Of a stretch of DNA of 64,000 bases, positions 45,470 to 56,971 are shown piece after piece; position 1 is the stretch's first letter; every line of letters starts with the position of its first letter. The translations under genes and the position numbers were made by a program. Below the pieces are notes generated by a model, which saw only the letters and a list, made by a program, of their open reading frames with translations, was not told the DNA's origin and searched no databases. Source of the stretch: Metarhizium brunneum (lineage: Eukaryota; Ascomycota; Sordariomycetes; Hypocreales; Clavicipitaceae); the NCBI RefSeq assembly GCF_013426205.1, contig NC_089423.1:2666001-2730000 (forward strand), given 5' to 3'.

Positions 45470-47340
45470 ATGCCCTCCCTGGTGTCGTCGTTCCACGAGG
45501 GCGAAGCCGCCATGCGCGACATGCTCAAGGTGCCGCCCGGCAGCAACCCGACAGCGCCGGGCCTGCCGACGCCGTACGCCCTTCGTGTCCGGCAGTCGCC
45601 GCTCGTGGCCCTCGGGACTCTGGACGAGGCCGGCCGGCCGTGGACAACCATATGGGGCGGCGAACGGGGGTTCGCGGCGCCCGTGGCCGAGGGCGTGCTG
45701 GCCTTCAACAGCGCCGTCGACATGCGTCACGACCCCGTCTTCGAGGCCCTCTGGACGGAGCAGGGCCTCGAAGACGGGATCGTGCGGCCCAACGGCGGCC
45801 GGGGCAAGATGATGTCCGCCCTGTCGATTGACCTCGAGACGAGGGACCGCGTCAAGCTGGGCGGCGTCATGGTCGCCGGGGCCGTCGTGCACGAGGACGA
45901 CGGGCGCGACGCCGTCCAGGCCGCCATGGTGGTGACGGAGAGCCTGGGCAACTGCCCCAAGTACCTGAACAAGAAGGAGATTGTGAAGCACGACCCCGGG
46001 GGCGCGCACCTGGCGGGTGACGGGCTGCCGCTGCCGCAGGAGGCGCTGGGCCTGGTCTACAAGGCGGACAATTTCTTTCTGTCGAGCACCAACGGGGAGA
46101 CGATGGACACGAACCATCGCGGCGGGCGTCCCGGCTTTGTGAGGGTCGTCAGGAACGAGGGCTCGCAGGTCGAGTTGGTGTACCCGGAATGTAAGGTCCC
46201 CTCTCCCTTTTTGCATTTGGATCACGTTGCTGACGGTGACAAGATTCCGGGAATAGGCTGTACCAGACGCTGGGCAACCTCAAGGTCAACCCCCTGATTG
46301 GCGTCGTCATTCCGGACTACGATACCGCCAATGTGCTGTACCTCACGGGCCGGGCGGACATCCTCGTCGGCCGGGAAGCGTCGTCGCTGCTCGCGAGGAC
46401 GCAGCTCGCCGTCAAGATGACCGTTTCCGCAGCCCGCTTCGTCAAGGCCGGCTTGCCCTTCCGCGGCGTGCAGGGCGAGTACTCGCCGTACAACCCGCCC
46501 CTTCGACACCTGGTTTCAGAAAGAGACGACGCTCGCGCCGTTATCGACGACCCGTCGGTCCACTCCGACGTCACCGCCTCCCTCGTCGACCGGCGGGTGC
46601 TCACTCCGTCCGTCAGCGCATTCACCTTTAAGCTCTCGTCAGCCACGGGCCAGGCGCTGCCGACGTGGGAGGCAGGTCAGCACGTGTCCCTCGACTTCGA
46701 GCCCGAGCTGGGCTTCGGATACGCACACATGCGCGACGAGGACCCGCAGAGCATAAACGACGACTTTGTGCGGACGTTTACCGTGTCGAGTCCGCCGGGC
46801 TGGAGAGACGGCGCGTTCCAGATCACGGCTCGGCGCCACGGGCCGGCAACGGGCTTGCTGTGGAGACAGAACATCCGGGCGCCGCTCGATATCCCCGTCT
46901 TGGGCTTCGGCGGCGAGCACAAGTTTCGGCTGCCCGTTCGGAAGGGCGAGCGGCCGGTCTATGTAGCTGGGGGCGTGGGGATAACGCCGATTCTGGCACA
47001 GGCCGGAAACGTCTTGGACGCGGGCGTGCAACTGAGCGTGCTGTGGAGTTTGAGAGGAGAGGACTTGGGCCTGGCGGCCGACACGTTTGCGCTGATTCCT
47101 GGACTGGCTGGTGTGACGACCTTGTACATTACGGGGGCGCAGGCCGATGAGGAGGTGGTGCAGAAGCTCAAGGGCTTGGGGTTGCTGGCTGTGGAGAGCA
47201 GGAGGATTGGGGCGGATGATGTAAAAGCGTACATGGGGGACAAGAGAAGGTTTTATCTGTGTGCCAGCCCGGCATTGTTGGCGTTGCTGACTGGATGGCT
47301 GGCTGGTGAGGACGTGGTTTGGGAGGATTTTGGGTATTGA
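45470..47340 (+). CDS. Fusion flavoprotein: PNPOx-like FMN domain plus FAD/NAD ferredoxin-reductase domain
   Basis: Exons 45470..46190 and 46244..47340 give 605 residues. The 53-nt intron uses GTAAGG and the AAG at 46241-46243, and this alone restores VYPEYSGNRLYQTLGNL. The N-terminal half (about 40-330) resembles pyridoxamine-phosphate-oxidase-like split-barrel flavoproteins: LVALGTLDEAGRPWTTIWGG, LAFNSAVDM, LGNCPKYLNKKEI and RPGFVRVV. The C-terminal half is an FNR-type module with the FAD motif RTFTVSSPPG (about 417-426) and the nucleotide motif GGVGITPI (about 483-490), ending VVWEDFGY. No 2Fe-2S cysteine cluster follows. The likely role is an NAD(P)H-driven oxidoreductase passing electrons from FAD to FMN; the substrate is unknown. 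The start ATG at 45470 follows a CA repeat. Confidence 0.88.
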
Positions 47341-47597
47341 GTCGATGGATGGGGAAATGTCGTCTATAGACGATGCTACGACCGGCACGAGCGAATATTT
47401 TAGTGCCTGAAATCGCCCCAAGATATCGTTTATTGAATGTCTTAATACTACGACCCTTTGTAAATTGCAACTAAACGCCGGACCCGTGTCTGCGAGAACT
47501 CTTGTGTGTTACACGAATAGATATGCCATATTGAGAGCCTGGTGAGCAGAACAAATGAAATCTAAAAAAGAAGAAAAAAAGTCGGTGACCGGGATTT

Positions 47598-49787
47598 CTA
47601 GTGCAACCCACTCTCTCCGGTTTCCGCCATGTACTTCTGACAATTGACCAGCATCTTGACTTGCTCGCTCACTTCCTCCAATCGACCAATGACCTTGCGG
47701 TTTCCATCCAAAAATCCCAAAATAGAATAGGGGATCTCGGTGTCTGCACAAAATTCCTTGACCATGGCTTGAACCTTTCGGAGGTTGTGGCGAGGAACTC
47801 GAGGAAATAGGTGATGGATGGCTTGGAACTGCAAACCACCGTGGATAAAGTCGAGCCAGGCAGGACAGTCAACATCGAGAGTGGTTCGTAGTTGCCGCTG
47901 CGGGAAGGATTCATCCTCTCCCAGGTCCGAGGTGGACATTCCCCAGTGCGAAAGCGTTATCTGGACATGTAGAGGCATGGTGACAATGTGGGAGATGAGA
48001 ACAAATGCCACGCGCAGTGTCCAGGTAGGGAGTGTGCGCCAAAGGAGGAGGTAGCCAAAGAGAAACCAGTAGCACATCATGAACGCAATCTCGGTAGGAC
48101 GAATCCACCAGGCCTTGCTACTTCCGAGAGAGGATGATTTGGAAGAGAGGACGTGGAGCCATGAGAGAAGGTAGAGGTTGAATCGGGCGATACCCATGAC
48201 TGGGTAGTATGTGTACTTCTGGTAGGGAACAAGGAATTCGGCGGCGGCGTCCCATACAAAGGTAAAGTCATAGTAGCTTGAGCGAAGGGATTTGAAAAAT
48301 GATGGACATGTGGCGAAAAGGGGGAGGTTCTGGATATCAGGATCATGTTCCTACATGTTACCGTTAGCAAGAGTACCCACCAAGTAAGGTGCGGCCATAG
48401 ACAAGGGCATACCGGCATGTTTGTGATTAGGTGATGAACATTGTGGCTGCTCTTCCACCAGCCCATGGATAGGCCACAGCAGAAATCGGCGATGAACAAC
48501 CCAATAAGCGTGTCGACAGCAAAGACGGCCGTAATAGCTCGGTGACCAGCATCGTGAGCAGTAAACATAATTTGGTGCTGCAACTTGTCAATCTACATGA
48601 TCATTGGTAAACGACATGGAGAGCAACTAACCCAGAAGAGGCCGAGGAAAACGGCAGAAGTCAGGTACCAGCCATGACAGAGGGTGTAAAGGAAGAGGCC
48701 AAACAAGGTTGTGTATCGGGCCATCTCCTTGCCATACTCGATGTATGGACAACTGTAAAGGCCCTCGTCTTGGACACGACGGTGTAAGAGTCTATACTTG
48801 GCGGCAATAGCTCCTTGGACGTCCGAGTCTAGAGAAGGAAAATCCCTGCTGTCATTCACCTTGCCCTGTTGTATAGCCCATTCGGTCCACTCCTCGGGGT
48901 TCAAGGCAACCTGAGCCTCAGCAACCTTGTTACCGTTGACGGGCTTCTTGCCTTTAACGACGCCATCTTGCACATGGCTGGCCTTGGCGCGTGGGACGGC
49001 CCGTTCTAAAGTTGCCTGGCTCCCAGTTGCATATTCCGGCCCAGGAGAGGGACTAGATCGGTGGGACTGGTCGCGTGAAGCAACTCTGCTAACACCACTT
49101 CCGTAACCCTCATCTAGGAAGTCCTTGTCCTGATCTAATAATTGAATGTCCGATAGGTCCGGCACGCTTTCTGATTGGGTTCCTGTCTGGAACACACCTC
49201 CTCTGATTGGTGGCGTGCGGTTGGTCCAGGGACCCATTGGCTTCCGGCCGATCCGGTATGCCTTCATCGTTCGTAGTGTGCGATCGGTGTGGTACCTAAA
49301 ATGCAGGGTATTAGTCCACGGTTTCTCACGTATTTTGTGGTGAGTGAGCCTGTTTTAATGCCATGTGCGTTATGCATGAGCCCCATAAGCCACGGGCCGC
49401 CCATCTAATGTTTAAGCTTAAGATGCAGATCTGACGTGCCTGGATGCTTCGTTTGAGACCCTCACCAGCTACGGCAAGGGTAGTCGAGCATCTTTGGTCC
49501 AGCGCAGCACCAATAATGGCGCTCCACGAATGTTCCGTAGTAACAGAGCACCGCAACTATTTTCGTAGACAACGGGAAAGCAAGAATAAAGAAATCGGGG
49601 CGTATTACGCTGTTATCTCATCTGTGGCATCTCGCCCAACCATGTGCAAAATTGCAAGGCGACCACCTGGGTGCCTGTCTAGCCACGAATTGAGGCGGAG
49701 AACATATTCCTCGAAGATTACAATGGTGTCTCCGTCGGCAATCATGGAATCCACCGCTTCTGGAGACAAGATCTGATCTCTGCTCAT
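47598..49787 (-). CDS. Cytochrome b5-fused delta-8 sphingolipid desaturase
   Basis: Exons 49787..49609, 49295..48632, 48577..48413 and 48350..47598 on the minus strand give 586 residues. The cytochrome b5 domain shows HPGG (39-42), and the second haem His follows the first join (AYHTDRT, His62). About 130 disordered residues separate it from a front-end desaturase with three histidine boxes: HDAGH (289-293), HNVHH (326-330) and QAIHH (512-516). The Gln in the third box is typical of front-end desaturases. Fungal enzymes with this layout place the delta-8 double bond in the sphingoid base of glucosylceramide at the ER. All joins are phase-consistent and restore LFWHQIMFTAHDAGH and ITNMPEHDPDIQ. 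A delta-6-type fatty acid specificity cannot be fully excluded. Confidence 0.92.
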
Positions 49788-52700
49788 TTTTGCCGGCGGG
49801 ATTGTGTTGCAGTCACCACGCGGTGATGCGTCGTCTATAAAGATGGTTGCGGCTCGTCGAGAACAAAGAAAGAGGCGAATCGCGGGAGAGTCTGTTGATG
49901 TTTGCAAATGAAAATGAAAAATAAATCGCGGCAGCCGTCGTGTGCGAGGAAATGTAGAGCGAATCGAGGGCTAAATGGAAAACGGGACCGATTCGAAGGA
50001 AGGAGCGAAGGAGCAGAAGAATGCGGAACGAGGGCACCTTCTATCGTGCCACAAATATGGACAAGTTTGTGAAGAATGGAACAATGAGGGATTGAAAACC
50101 TCAACAACATGTGTGTAACTAGTTGACGGCCGTTGGAGAGACTGCAAGGACTCTGGGATAAAAAAACAAAACCACAGGCCATCAGGTGCCATCAGGTCCC
50201 TCCATCTTTTCTAGAATTCATGGCGGATAGCGGCGTCGGGACCTGCGTCCAACCCAGGTTCGTTACGCGTGTCCATGTGCCTGTCTGCCTTTGGACCACA
50301 GAAAAGGAGCTACTGCACAGCCAAGATTAAGATCCCCTTTCCTGTTTCTCAGAGGCTCAAGGGTCGGCGGGCTGCGGACCTCTCGCCTCTCTCGCAAACG
50401 CCCCGAAGTGGATAGGGGTGGATGGCAAACGCACCCCACGCAGTAATGGAGTTGCTGGCGCAAGATTGACAGGAGTAAAAACACGCGTACAATGTATCTT
50501 TTTATGGATCGCGAAGAGGTAGTGAGGGCCGGCATTCGTCGGACGGAGGCGAGGGCAGACCACGTAGGGGTGGAAGGTCAAGCTCAAACAAGGATGTCAT
50601 GAGCCAGACAAAGACGAGCCTCCCATGATACACCCCACAATGAGAGCCTCAGATTATCGTGACCAGACTGCGCCACTTTGCCGCCGTCCGTTGCTCGGCC
50701 TTGCATGGAGGATGAGGGAGTTGTCCCAGCCCCCAGGTTCCGAGTTTTCAGTGTCCCTATTCATGTTTTGCCCTCTGGGTCCGCGTATTTACTGGCGCCC
50801 TCAAGGACACAAACCGACGGACTGTGACGACTCGGTTGATAGTTGGCTAGGGGAAAGGTTCCTCGAGACTTTGGGTTGCCTTAAGTAAAGTACTAACTCG
50901 GGCAAGGCTCGACTGAGCATTACGTACAGGTATTGTCTGGATAAGTACTTAGTACTTGATGGATGGAGTCTGGTGGTATTAGTTGGCGCACCTGCCTACA
51001 CTTGCAGTACTTAGGGCCAGGTACCTGGGTACTCGTGCCGTTGCGTTAAATGATGCATGTGCGCCTGAATGGCACTCGGTAGCACGTACGGTCCGATTCG
51101 ACTTGAAAACTAAAGTAGACAGACATGTTGGAAACAAAGGCCACGCTACGGCACAATACTGCACAATACCCCACAAACGCTTCCAATAGTACTCATGTGC
51201 AGCTCGCCTGCCTCTACGAACAAGCCATCGCGTCGTTTGACCGAAGGATTGGCCCTTTATCTGAAACGAAGGGTCCAGATCCACCAACCATGCGCTTGTT
51301 CTGGAATGGCCAAAGACTCCAGCCTCTCTCATCGCCCTGAGCATCAATTGATTGCAGGAACCAACAAGCCAAGCAACTACGGAGTGATGCGGAGCACACA
51401 CATACATAAGTACATACATAGGTCCCCTTTGAACTTCCCCGAGTATCGAAAGGCTAACGGTTCAGGCTGTCTTTGTGGCGTTTTAGCGGCAACGTGCCAA
51501 TGTGGATTCGAGGCGGAAATCACCGTTGAACCAACCATCAATCAGGAAGGGAAAACTTGGGGAACCGCAATTACTCGCAAGGACTCCACTTGTGTGTTCA
51601 TCAGCCGTTTCTTCGATGGGCATATTGTCTCTCTGTTGGGATGATTGGCCCACTGTCAATGGTGAGAATGCATACCACCCGACCATTGCTCGCCGACCTG
51701 ACCTGACCCGACAGGGCAGTTGGCCGAGGACTGCACAGCCAGCATCTTACGAGAAACACCTGACCCGAAATCTCCATGGCATATTGTCTGAGTCTAAGGG
51801 GGAAAAATGGGAAAGACGCCAGAGAGTTAAGGTACTCCCGTACGGAGCACGCGTTCGTACCATCCAAGAACGGTCGCAAATTGCAGACTGCTTTTGTGCG
51901 GACCAACGTCAACAAGTCGCACCACATGGGCCGGAGCATTGGCCCCGACACTACGACCAACATCCCTAATATAATATATCCAATCAATGCTTCTTACAGT
52001 CGGGACTTCGTCGATTTATGTTGTGTCATATTGCTCTGAGTTTTTCGGGGCGTGACTCACGCGGTCACGAGTCACCGTCATTACGTCTCTGACGCGCAGA
52101 GTTTGTTCCAGGCTTTCGCCGGCGCGTAAGGTCATGAATCACCTCTTAAGCTAGTAGATTTAACGTATTGTGATATGTGTAGTGTTTTTTTAAATTGTGT
52201 GTTTATTATTTTATATTTTTTTCATAATAGTTTAATTAATGCTTCTTACAGAAGGAAAAATAAAAGAAAAACACTAGCACTGAAAGATGTGTGTCTCAAA
52301 GCTTAATTGGACATGCTTGATACGTCAGATCATGGTTATTTTACTTTCGCCTGTTGCGCCTATGGACCGCCACTCCTATCCAATTGCTCCGTTCGACAAG
52401 GAAATTTCATTTCTTCTCTGCATCTTCCCGCGTTTTGCATCCATCATTTCTCCCAAAACATCTGTTCTAAACTTGTACTAGTTGAACAAACCCGGAGCGT
52501 TTGATTGCACCTGCGCGTCGAATCCACACGCTATATCTACGAGGAGCCGAGATTCGAATGCCAGGGTCCTTGGGGAATCAATCGCTAGTTGCTGCCATGA
52601 CTTGAAATGACTGGGACAAGGCTCACGGTTGATGTGCTTATTTTGGCACTCTTTTGGTGGGATCTGTGGGCTTTGGTTGTGGGAACTTGGGGCACAGAGC

Positions 52701-53087
52701 GATTTCAAAAGTATGGCATGCCCATGTTTCGAGCTCGTCGAGCCTCGTCGCAGCGACATTTGTCACCCTGTGTGTGTCCGGCTCTTTCGTCGCCGAATAT
52801 GAACAGCTGAATGATGGTAAACGTCTGGCGAGGAGATTCAATCTACCCGACTTAAATTTGCTGCAAGGTCGACCTCGGCCCGCCGCACGAGCCAGACGCG
52901 CTAAAAATCGCGGATGGGTCGACTGGTGCAGGTGCAGCCAGCACCTCGAGCCCTCGACCAATGACGCAACATTTGAATCACTCGCCCTTGCCCGTGAATG
53001 AACTTCATCATACGTGTCCAGCACGCCTTGAATCCATCAGTTTCGCGGAAAATATATACGTAACCCCGCCGGAAATTCGCAGTCGAG
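49788..53087. other. 3.3-kb divergent intergenic region
   Basis: It holds the promoters of the desaturase and the DUF2461 gene. It contains AAGTACTTAGTACTT-like palindromic sequence near 50943, a copy of CCGTACGGAG at 51838-51847, and an AT-rich stretch (52140-52280) bracketed by 14-bp direct repeats. No supported gene. Confidence 0.55.
51986..52251. repeat. Segment bounded by 14-bp direct repeats, possible small insertion
   Basis: AATGCTTCTTACAG occurs at 51986-51999 and again at 52238-52251. Between them the left half contains GTGACTC...GAGTCAC inverted arms (about 52050-52074) and the right half is strongly AT-rich. It has no coding capacity. Confidence 0.4.
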
Positions 53088-54435
53088 ATGCCATCTCGGA
53101 AAAGATCCGCGCCAGATCAGAGCACTGATCGAAGACGGTCTGGTCGCTTATCCGCCTCTGCACAGAAGAGCTCTTACTTTGAAGACTCGGATACTGGATC
53201 AAATGAGGATGAAGCTCCCGTGAAGAAACAACGCCGACTCTCCGAGAAAAGAAAATCAGCCTCAAAGCAAGTGGAGGAAGACCAGTACGTCCAGGACACT
53301 GCAGTTGAGCACCATGACGATGAGGGTGAGGAGGAGGGTGATGATGATGAGGGTGATGACGCCCCGAGAAGGGTTGAAATTATACCGCTGGAGAAGATGA
53401 GAGATACCGGAGGAGTGGAATATGAAGACCACAAAATACACAGGAACACATTGCTGTTTCTTAAAGACCTAAAGGCAAATAATAAGAGGAGCTGGCTAAA
53501 ATGTGAGCCGATAGAACCTGGACGAGTTACCACTATGCTTACATTCTGCAGCTCATGACGACGAATACCGGCGGGCTCTGAAAGATTGGCAGTCTTTTGT
53601 CGAGGCAGCTACGCTGACGATAATTGACGTAGACGAAACAATTCCCGAACTGCCTGTCAAGGACGTCATCTTTCGGATATATAGGGACGTTCGCTTCAGC
53701 AAAGTCAAGACGCCATACAAGGTACGCCTAGTCCCCGCAATCATCAAGGTGGTTACTTATTGCGCAACAGCCTCACTTCTCAGCTGCCTGGTCACGGACG
53801 GGCCGGAAGGGTCCCTACGCCTGCTACTACATCCACTGCGAACCCGGGTCGTCATTCATCGGCGGCGGCCTGTGGCATCCCGAAGCTGCACTCATCACGA
53901 AGCTGCGCCGGAGCATTGACAGACGCCCAGATCGATGGCGCCGGACTTTCAATGAGCCACTACTGAAGAAGGTGTTCTTCCCGAATGCCAAGGCGAATGC
54001 TAGTCCGGAAGCAGTAATCAAGGCCTTTGTGCAGAAGAATCAAGAGAATGCGCTCAAGAAACGACCGATGGTGAGATGACTCGGAGACTCTCGTAACATT
54101 GTTGGGTACTAACTGCAGTCAGGGTTACGAGGTTACCCATAGGGATATTGAGCTGTTAAAGTTGCGCAACTATACGATAGGCGTAAAGATCGACGCCGAC
54201 ATGCTCGCCAAGGATACTGCTCAGCAGAAGATACAAGAAATCATGCGCGGTCTTTCTGGATTTGTATGTGAAAAGAAGCTCACTAATGATGTGTTGTGAC
54301 TAAACGCTTGTGCAGGTCTCGTTCTTGAACAGCATAATTATGCCAGACCCTGCGATTGATGGGGACGATAGCAGTGATGACGAGGACGAGGACGAAGAAG
54401 AAGAAGAAGGGGACGGGGACGAGGACGAAGAGTAG
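53088..54435 (+). CDS. DUF2461 family protein with acidic flanks
   Basis: Exons 53088..53502, 53552..53721, 53771..54070, 54123..54263 and 54316..54435 give 381 residues. Residues 1-110 are basic then acidic and disordered (KRSAPDQSTDRRRSGRLS, then Glu/Asp/Gly runs). The DUF2461 core follows: NTLLFLKDLKANNKRSWLK, SHDDEYRRALKDWQSFVEAA, VKDVIFRIYRDVRFSKVKTPYK, PHFSAAWSRTGRKGPYACYY and GGGLWHPEAALITKLRR, restored across three joins. The last exon is an acidic tail (DSSDDEDEDEEEEE). The family is widespread in bacteria and fungi but has no established biochemical role. The basic N-terminus and acidic tail suggest a nuclear fungal version; this is inference. Confidence 0.9.
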
Positions 54436-54673
54436 GTTTGTGTAATTGGATAAAAATTCTTGGATTGAAACTGTGTTCTTCTCCCCTATTTAATATCATA
54501 TTCGTCGTCGAGGCCATTTCCAGAATGCGGAGGTAGAAGACATTATATATACTACCTACAAAGTTCCTCCTCGACAACTTCGAAAACGTTCCATTACGCA
54601 TTTTTTCTCCTTTCGCGAAGTGGCATCAGCCAACAAGCAGATTGATATTACGAAGCTCAGTGATATCATCAGA

Positions 54674-55465
54674 TTAAGTCTTCTCCAGCCCCGGCACTTT
54701 AATCGAACCAGTCGACTCGGACAGCTTGGACAATCTCTGTCCCAGAGACGATGCTATCATCCCCGGCTCCTTTCTACGCCCACTTCTCTCTGCCTGCCTC
54801 CCCCCAGATGACTTATTCTTCCCCTCCAGATCCTGCTTTGCGTCCTGATACATCTCATCAATGACGGCCGCCTCAACAACGGGGTCCAGCGGACAATCAG
54901 CCAGACAAAACTCCCGCTCGCGCTGCTCGATGTGCTCCCGCACGGCCTTGAACTCATCCTGAATAAACTTTAAACGCTGCGGCATGCCCGACCCCTTTAG
55001 ATACGTCAGAAACCCGGCAATAATGGTATTAATGGCTCCAAAGGCAGTAACGGCGACTCGAGAACCGTCGGCGGCACCGAGAGCCGTCAGCGACGCCGCA
55101 ACAACGATTTGCGTACCGAGGCAAACGTTGACGATGATGTTGTACAATTTGAAACCGCGGGCTGCTTTTCTCTCGGCCTTGATAACACGAGGGTAGATGC
55201 CCAAGTTGGGTGCGGCACGTTCGGCATGGCCGTCGTTGGAGACTGTGGGTACGGTGTCGATGCCGGTGAGGGAGCGAAAGACGAGGAGTTTGTCTCGATG
55301 GGGCACGAGGGCGTTTTCGTCGGTCGTGATGATGGTGAGGGGCCTGTTTGCGCTGGCGGTAGAGTCGAAGGTTCCTCGGCGTGACACGGGAGGGAGGCCC
55401 TTCTCTTCGTGGTCGAGGCTGGGGAGGGCTTTGGCCAGAAGCCAGCGGGATGCGCTGCTGAGCAT
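54674..55465 (-). CDS. Fungal SLATT-domain two-TM membrane protein
   Basis: From ATG 55465 the frame gives 263 residues (context GGCAAAATGC). Two membrane spans are close together: KLYNIIVNVCLGTQIVVAAS with LTALGA, and VAVTAFGAINTIIAGFLTYL. They are followed by the soluble conserved helix GSGMPQRLKFIQDEFKAVREHIEQREREF. This is the SLATT_fungal arrangement. In bacteria SLATT proteins are predicted membrane effectors tied to nucleotide-signal conflict systems; the role in fungi is unknown. The frame stays open upstream, and a strong pyrimidine tract and CAG near 55520 suggest an intron before it. Either the leader is spliced, or ~20 extra residues (ADKEAVKYFHLDGSRTGK) are coded from an unseen first exon. 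The C-terminal 60 residues are basic and disordered. Confidence 0.82.
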   Translation of the reverse strand: MLSSASRWLLAKALPSLDHEEKGLPPVSRRGTFDSTASANRPLTIITTDENALVPHRDKLLVFRSLTGIDTVPTVSNDGHAERAAPNLGIYPRVIKAERKAARGFKLYNIIVNVCLGTQIVVAASLTALGAADGSRVAVTAFGAINTIIAGFLTYLKGSGMPQRLKFIQDEFKAVREHIEQREREFCLADCPLDPVVEAAVIDEMYQDAKQDLEGKNKSSGGRQAERSGRRKEPGMIASSLGQRLSKLSESTGSIKVPGLEKT

Positions 55466-56971
55466 TTTGCCAGTACGGGATCCGTCAAGATGGAAGTATT
55501 TGACCGCTTCTTTGTCTGCCTGAGAGAAGAAACAAAAGCAAAAGGAAGTTTCGAAGCTTAGGTACAGGGGGAGAGAGCAGGTATTAAGTCTCTCGAGACG
55601 ACAGGACAACCGTGGGACGAAACATTCCACCATATGCCCAATGTAAGTCCATCGATAGCTGACATGTCCCCCTGGCGCACTATCCCCCTCTTCATCACAA
55701 GTACGGAGTAGCAGGAACATTTACAGAAAGCTCAAGATAGTACTATGTATGAGGTCAGACGTGACGGGCTGCATGTCTTGCCCGACTTTCAGGTGTCGGA
55801 GAGAACTCGGACAAGGGTTTCTAATTAGTATCTCCCAGTGACCATGGCTTGTTTACCATGCTCAGCCCTGAACCTTCTCAACGAATCATATCTTGGTCAG
55901 AGGCACAAACGTCCTCATACCGGCCCCCTGACCGACAAGTACAGCTAAATAAAAAAAGCCACTGAGGCCATCTTCCTTCGGCTGTCTTCTCATTCGTCCA
56001 AAAGCCCAATCAGCTTCCAAGCACACGACACAAGACTCGGGTCAAATTGTACCCCCTCCTGCACTGAAGGATGCCGAAAATGGACAACCCTGAAGTGCCG
56101 CGACGGGGTTGTCGCTCACACATCTTGGAGCTTTACCCTTCTCAGCGCCACGGCGGTCAGCTAGGTGCCAGGATGGGATGGAATGGGCACCGGTGGCGTT
56201 CACGGCAGGGACCTGAAGTTCCCGTTTAAATCCTGTTGTTCATGTACAATGCTGATGCTGTGAAACTACCGCCTGAGTGCCGAGCAGAGACAGAGTCAAT
56301 CGGCGGCGACGGCGTGGCGGCAGTCTCGCCCCTTGGACTGTCAAGTGTGTAGATTTGGTGATGCTTGGTCAGACACCCTCAGGCGATGCATGCTGACAAT
56401 TTAACTAGAATTTTTTAAAAAATTGGCCCGAATGTTGGCGACGCCGCATGCATGTCTCTGCTGCAAGAGGCCAAATAGTTGGATGAATATTTCCCATGCT
56501 GCATTCCGCATCGATGAGAAATCCTACCCGCCAGAACCGATGCGAGGGCACGCAGTGCCGAGGGAAAATATACATGTACAGTTTCGCTGGTGCGAAAGGA
56601 GATAGCCGAAGCAGCTGTTCTTGTTGCGTCCATCTACGGAGTACAGCTGCGGGAATTCATGGGCATCTCAGCCGGATACGGCCATGTCAGTATGCCATCT
56701 CGTGAGCTGCAGCGTCCTTGCATAAAAGCGCCAGTCACGAGGGATGCCCAGGAACCAGGGGGCTAACTCTTGGTCGCTGCTACTGAATATTTGTCTGCTG
56801 TCTTTTTATAAGCCCTGCGCAGAAGAGGGCAGAGACCGGGGAATACTACCCGACTCTTGTCTATGTTCAGGATATCCATCACCCTCCGCGTCGTGACATG
56901 AAAACTTCAGACTTCCTTCCATACCTCACGGGACTCATCTACATGGACACCGACAGCTACATCCCGGGCAT
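55466..56971. other. Intergenic region
   Basis: It holds the promoter/leader of the SLATT gene and the 3' flank of the nuclease gene. Two copies of the dispersed 9-mer occur (55702-55710, 56635-56643). No gene is supported. Confidence 0.5.

Noticed and set aside
52500..52580. Two TCGAAT/TTCGAA-type words resembling tRNA B boxes
   Set aside because: No matching A box, acceptor stem or anticodon arm could be folded on either strand.
55466..55720. N-terminal extension of the SLATT protein in the same frame
   Set aside because: The stretch includes a strong polypyrimidine tract ending in CAG, so most of it is probably intron. Without a clear first exon the ATG at 55465 is preferred.
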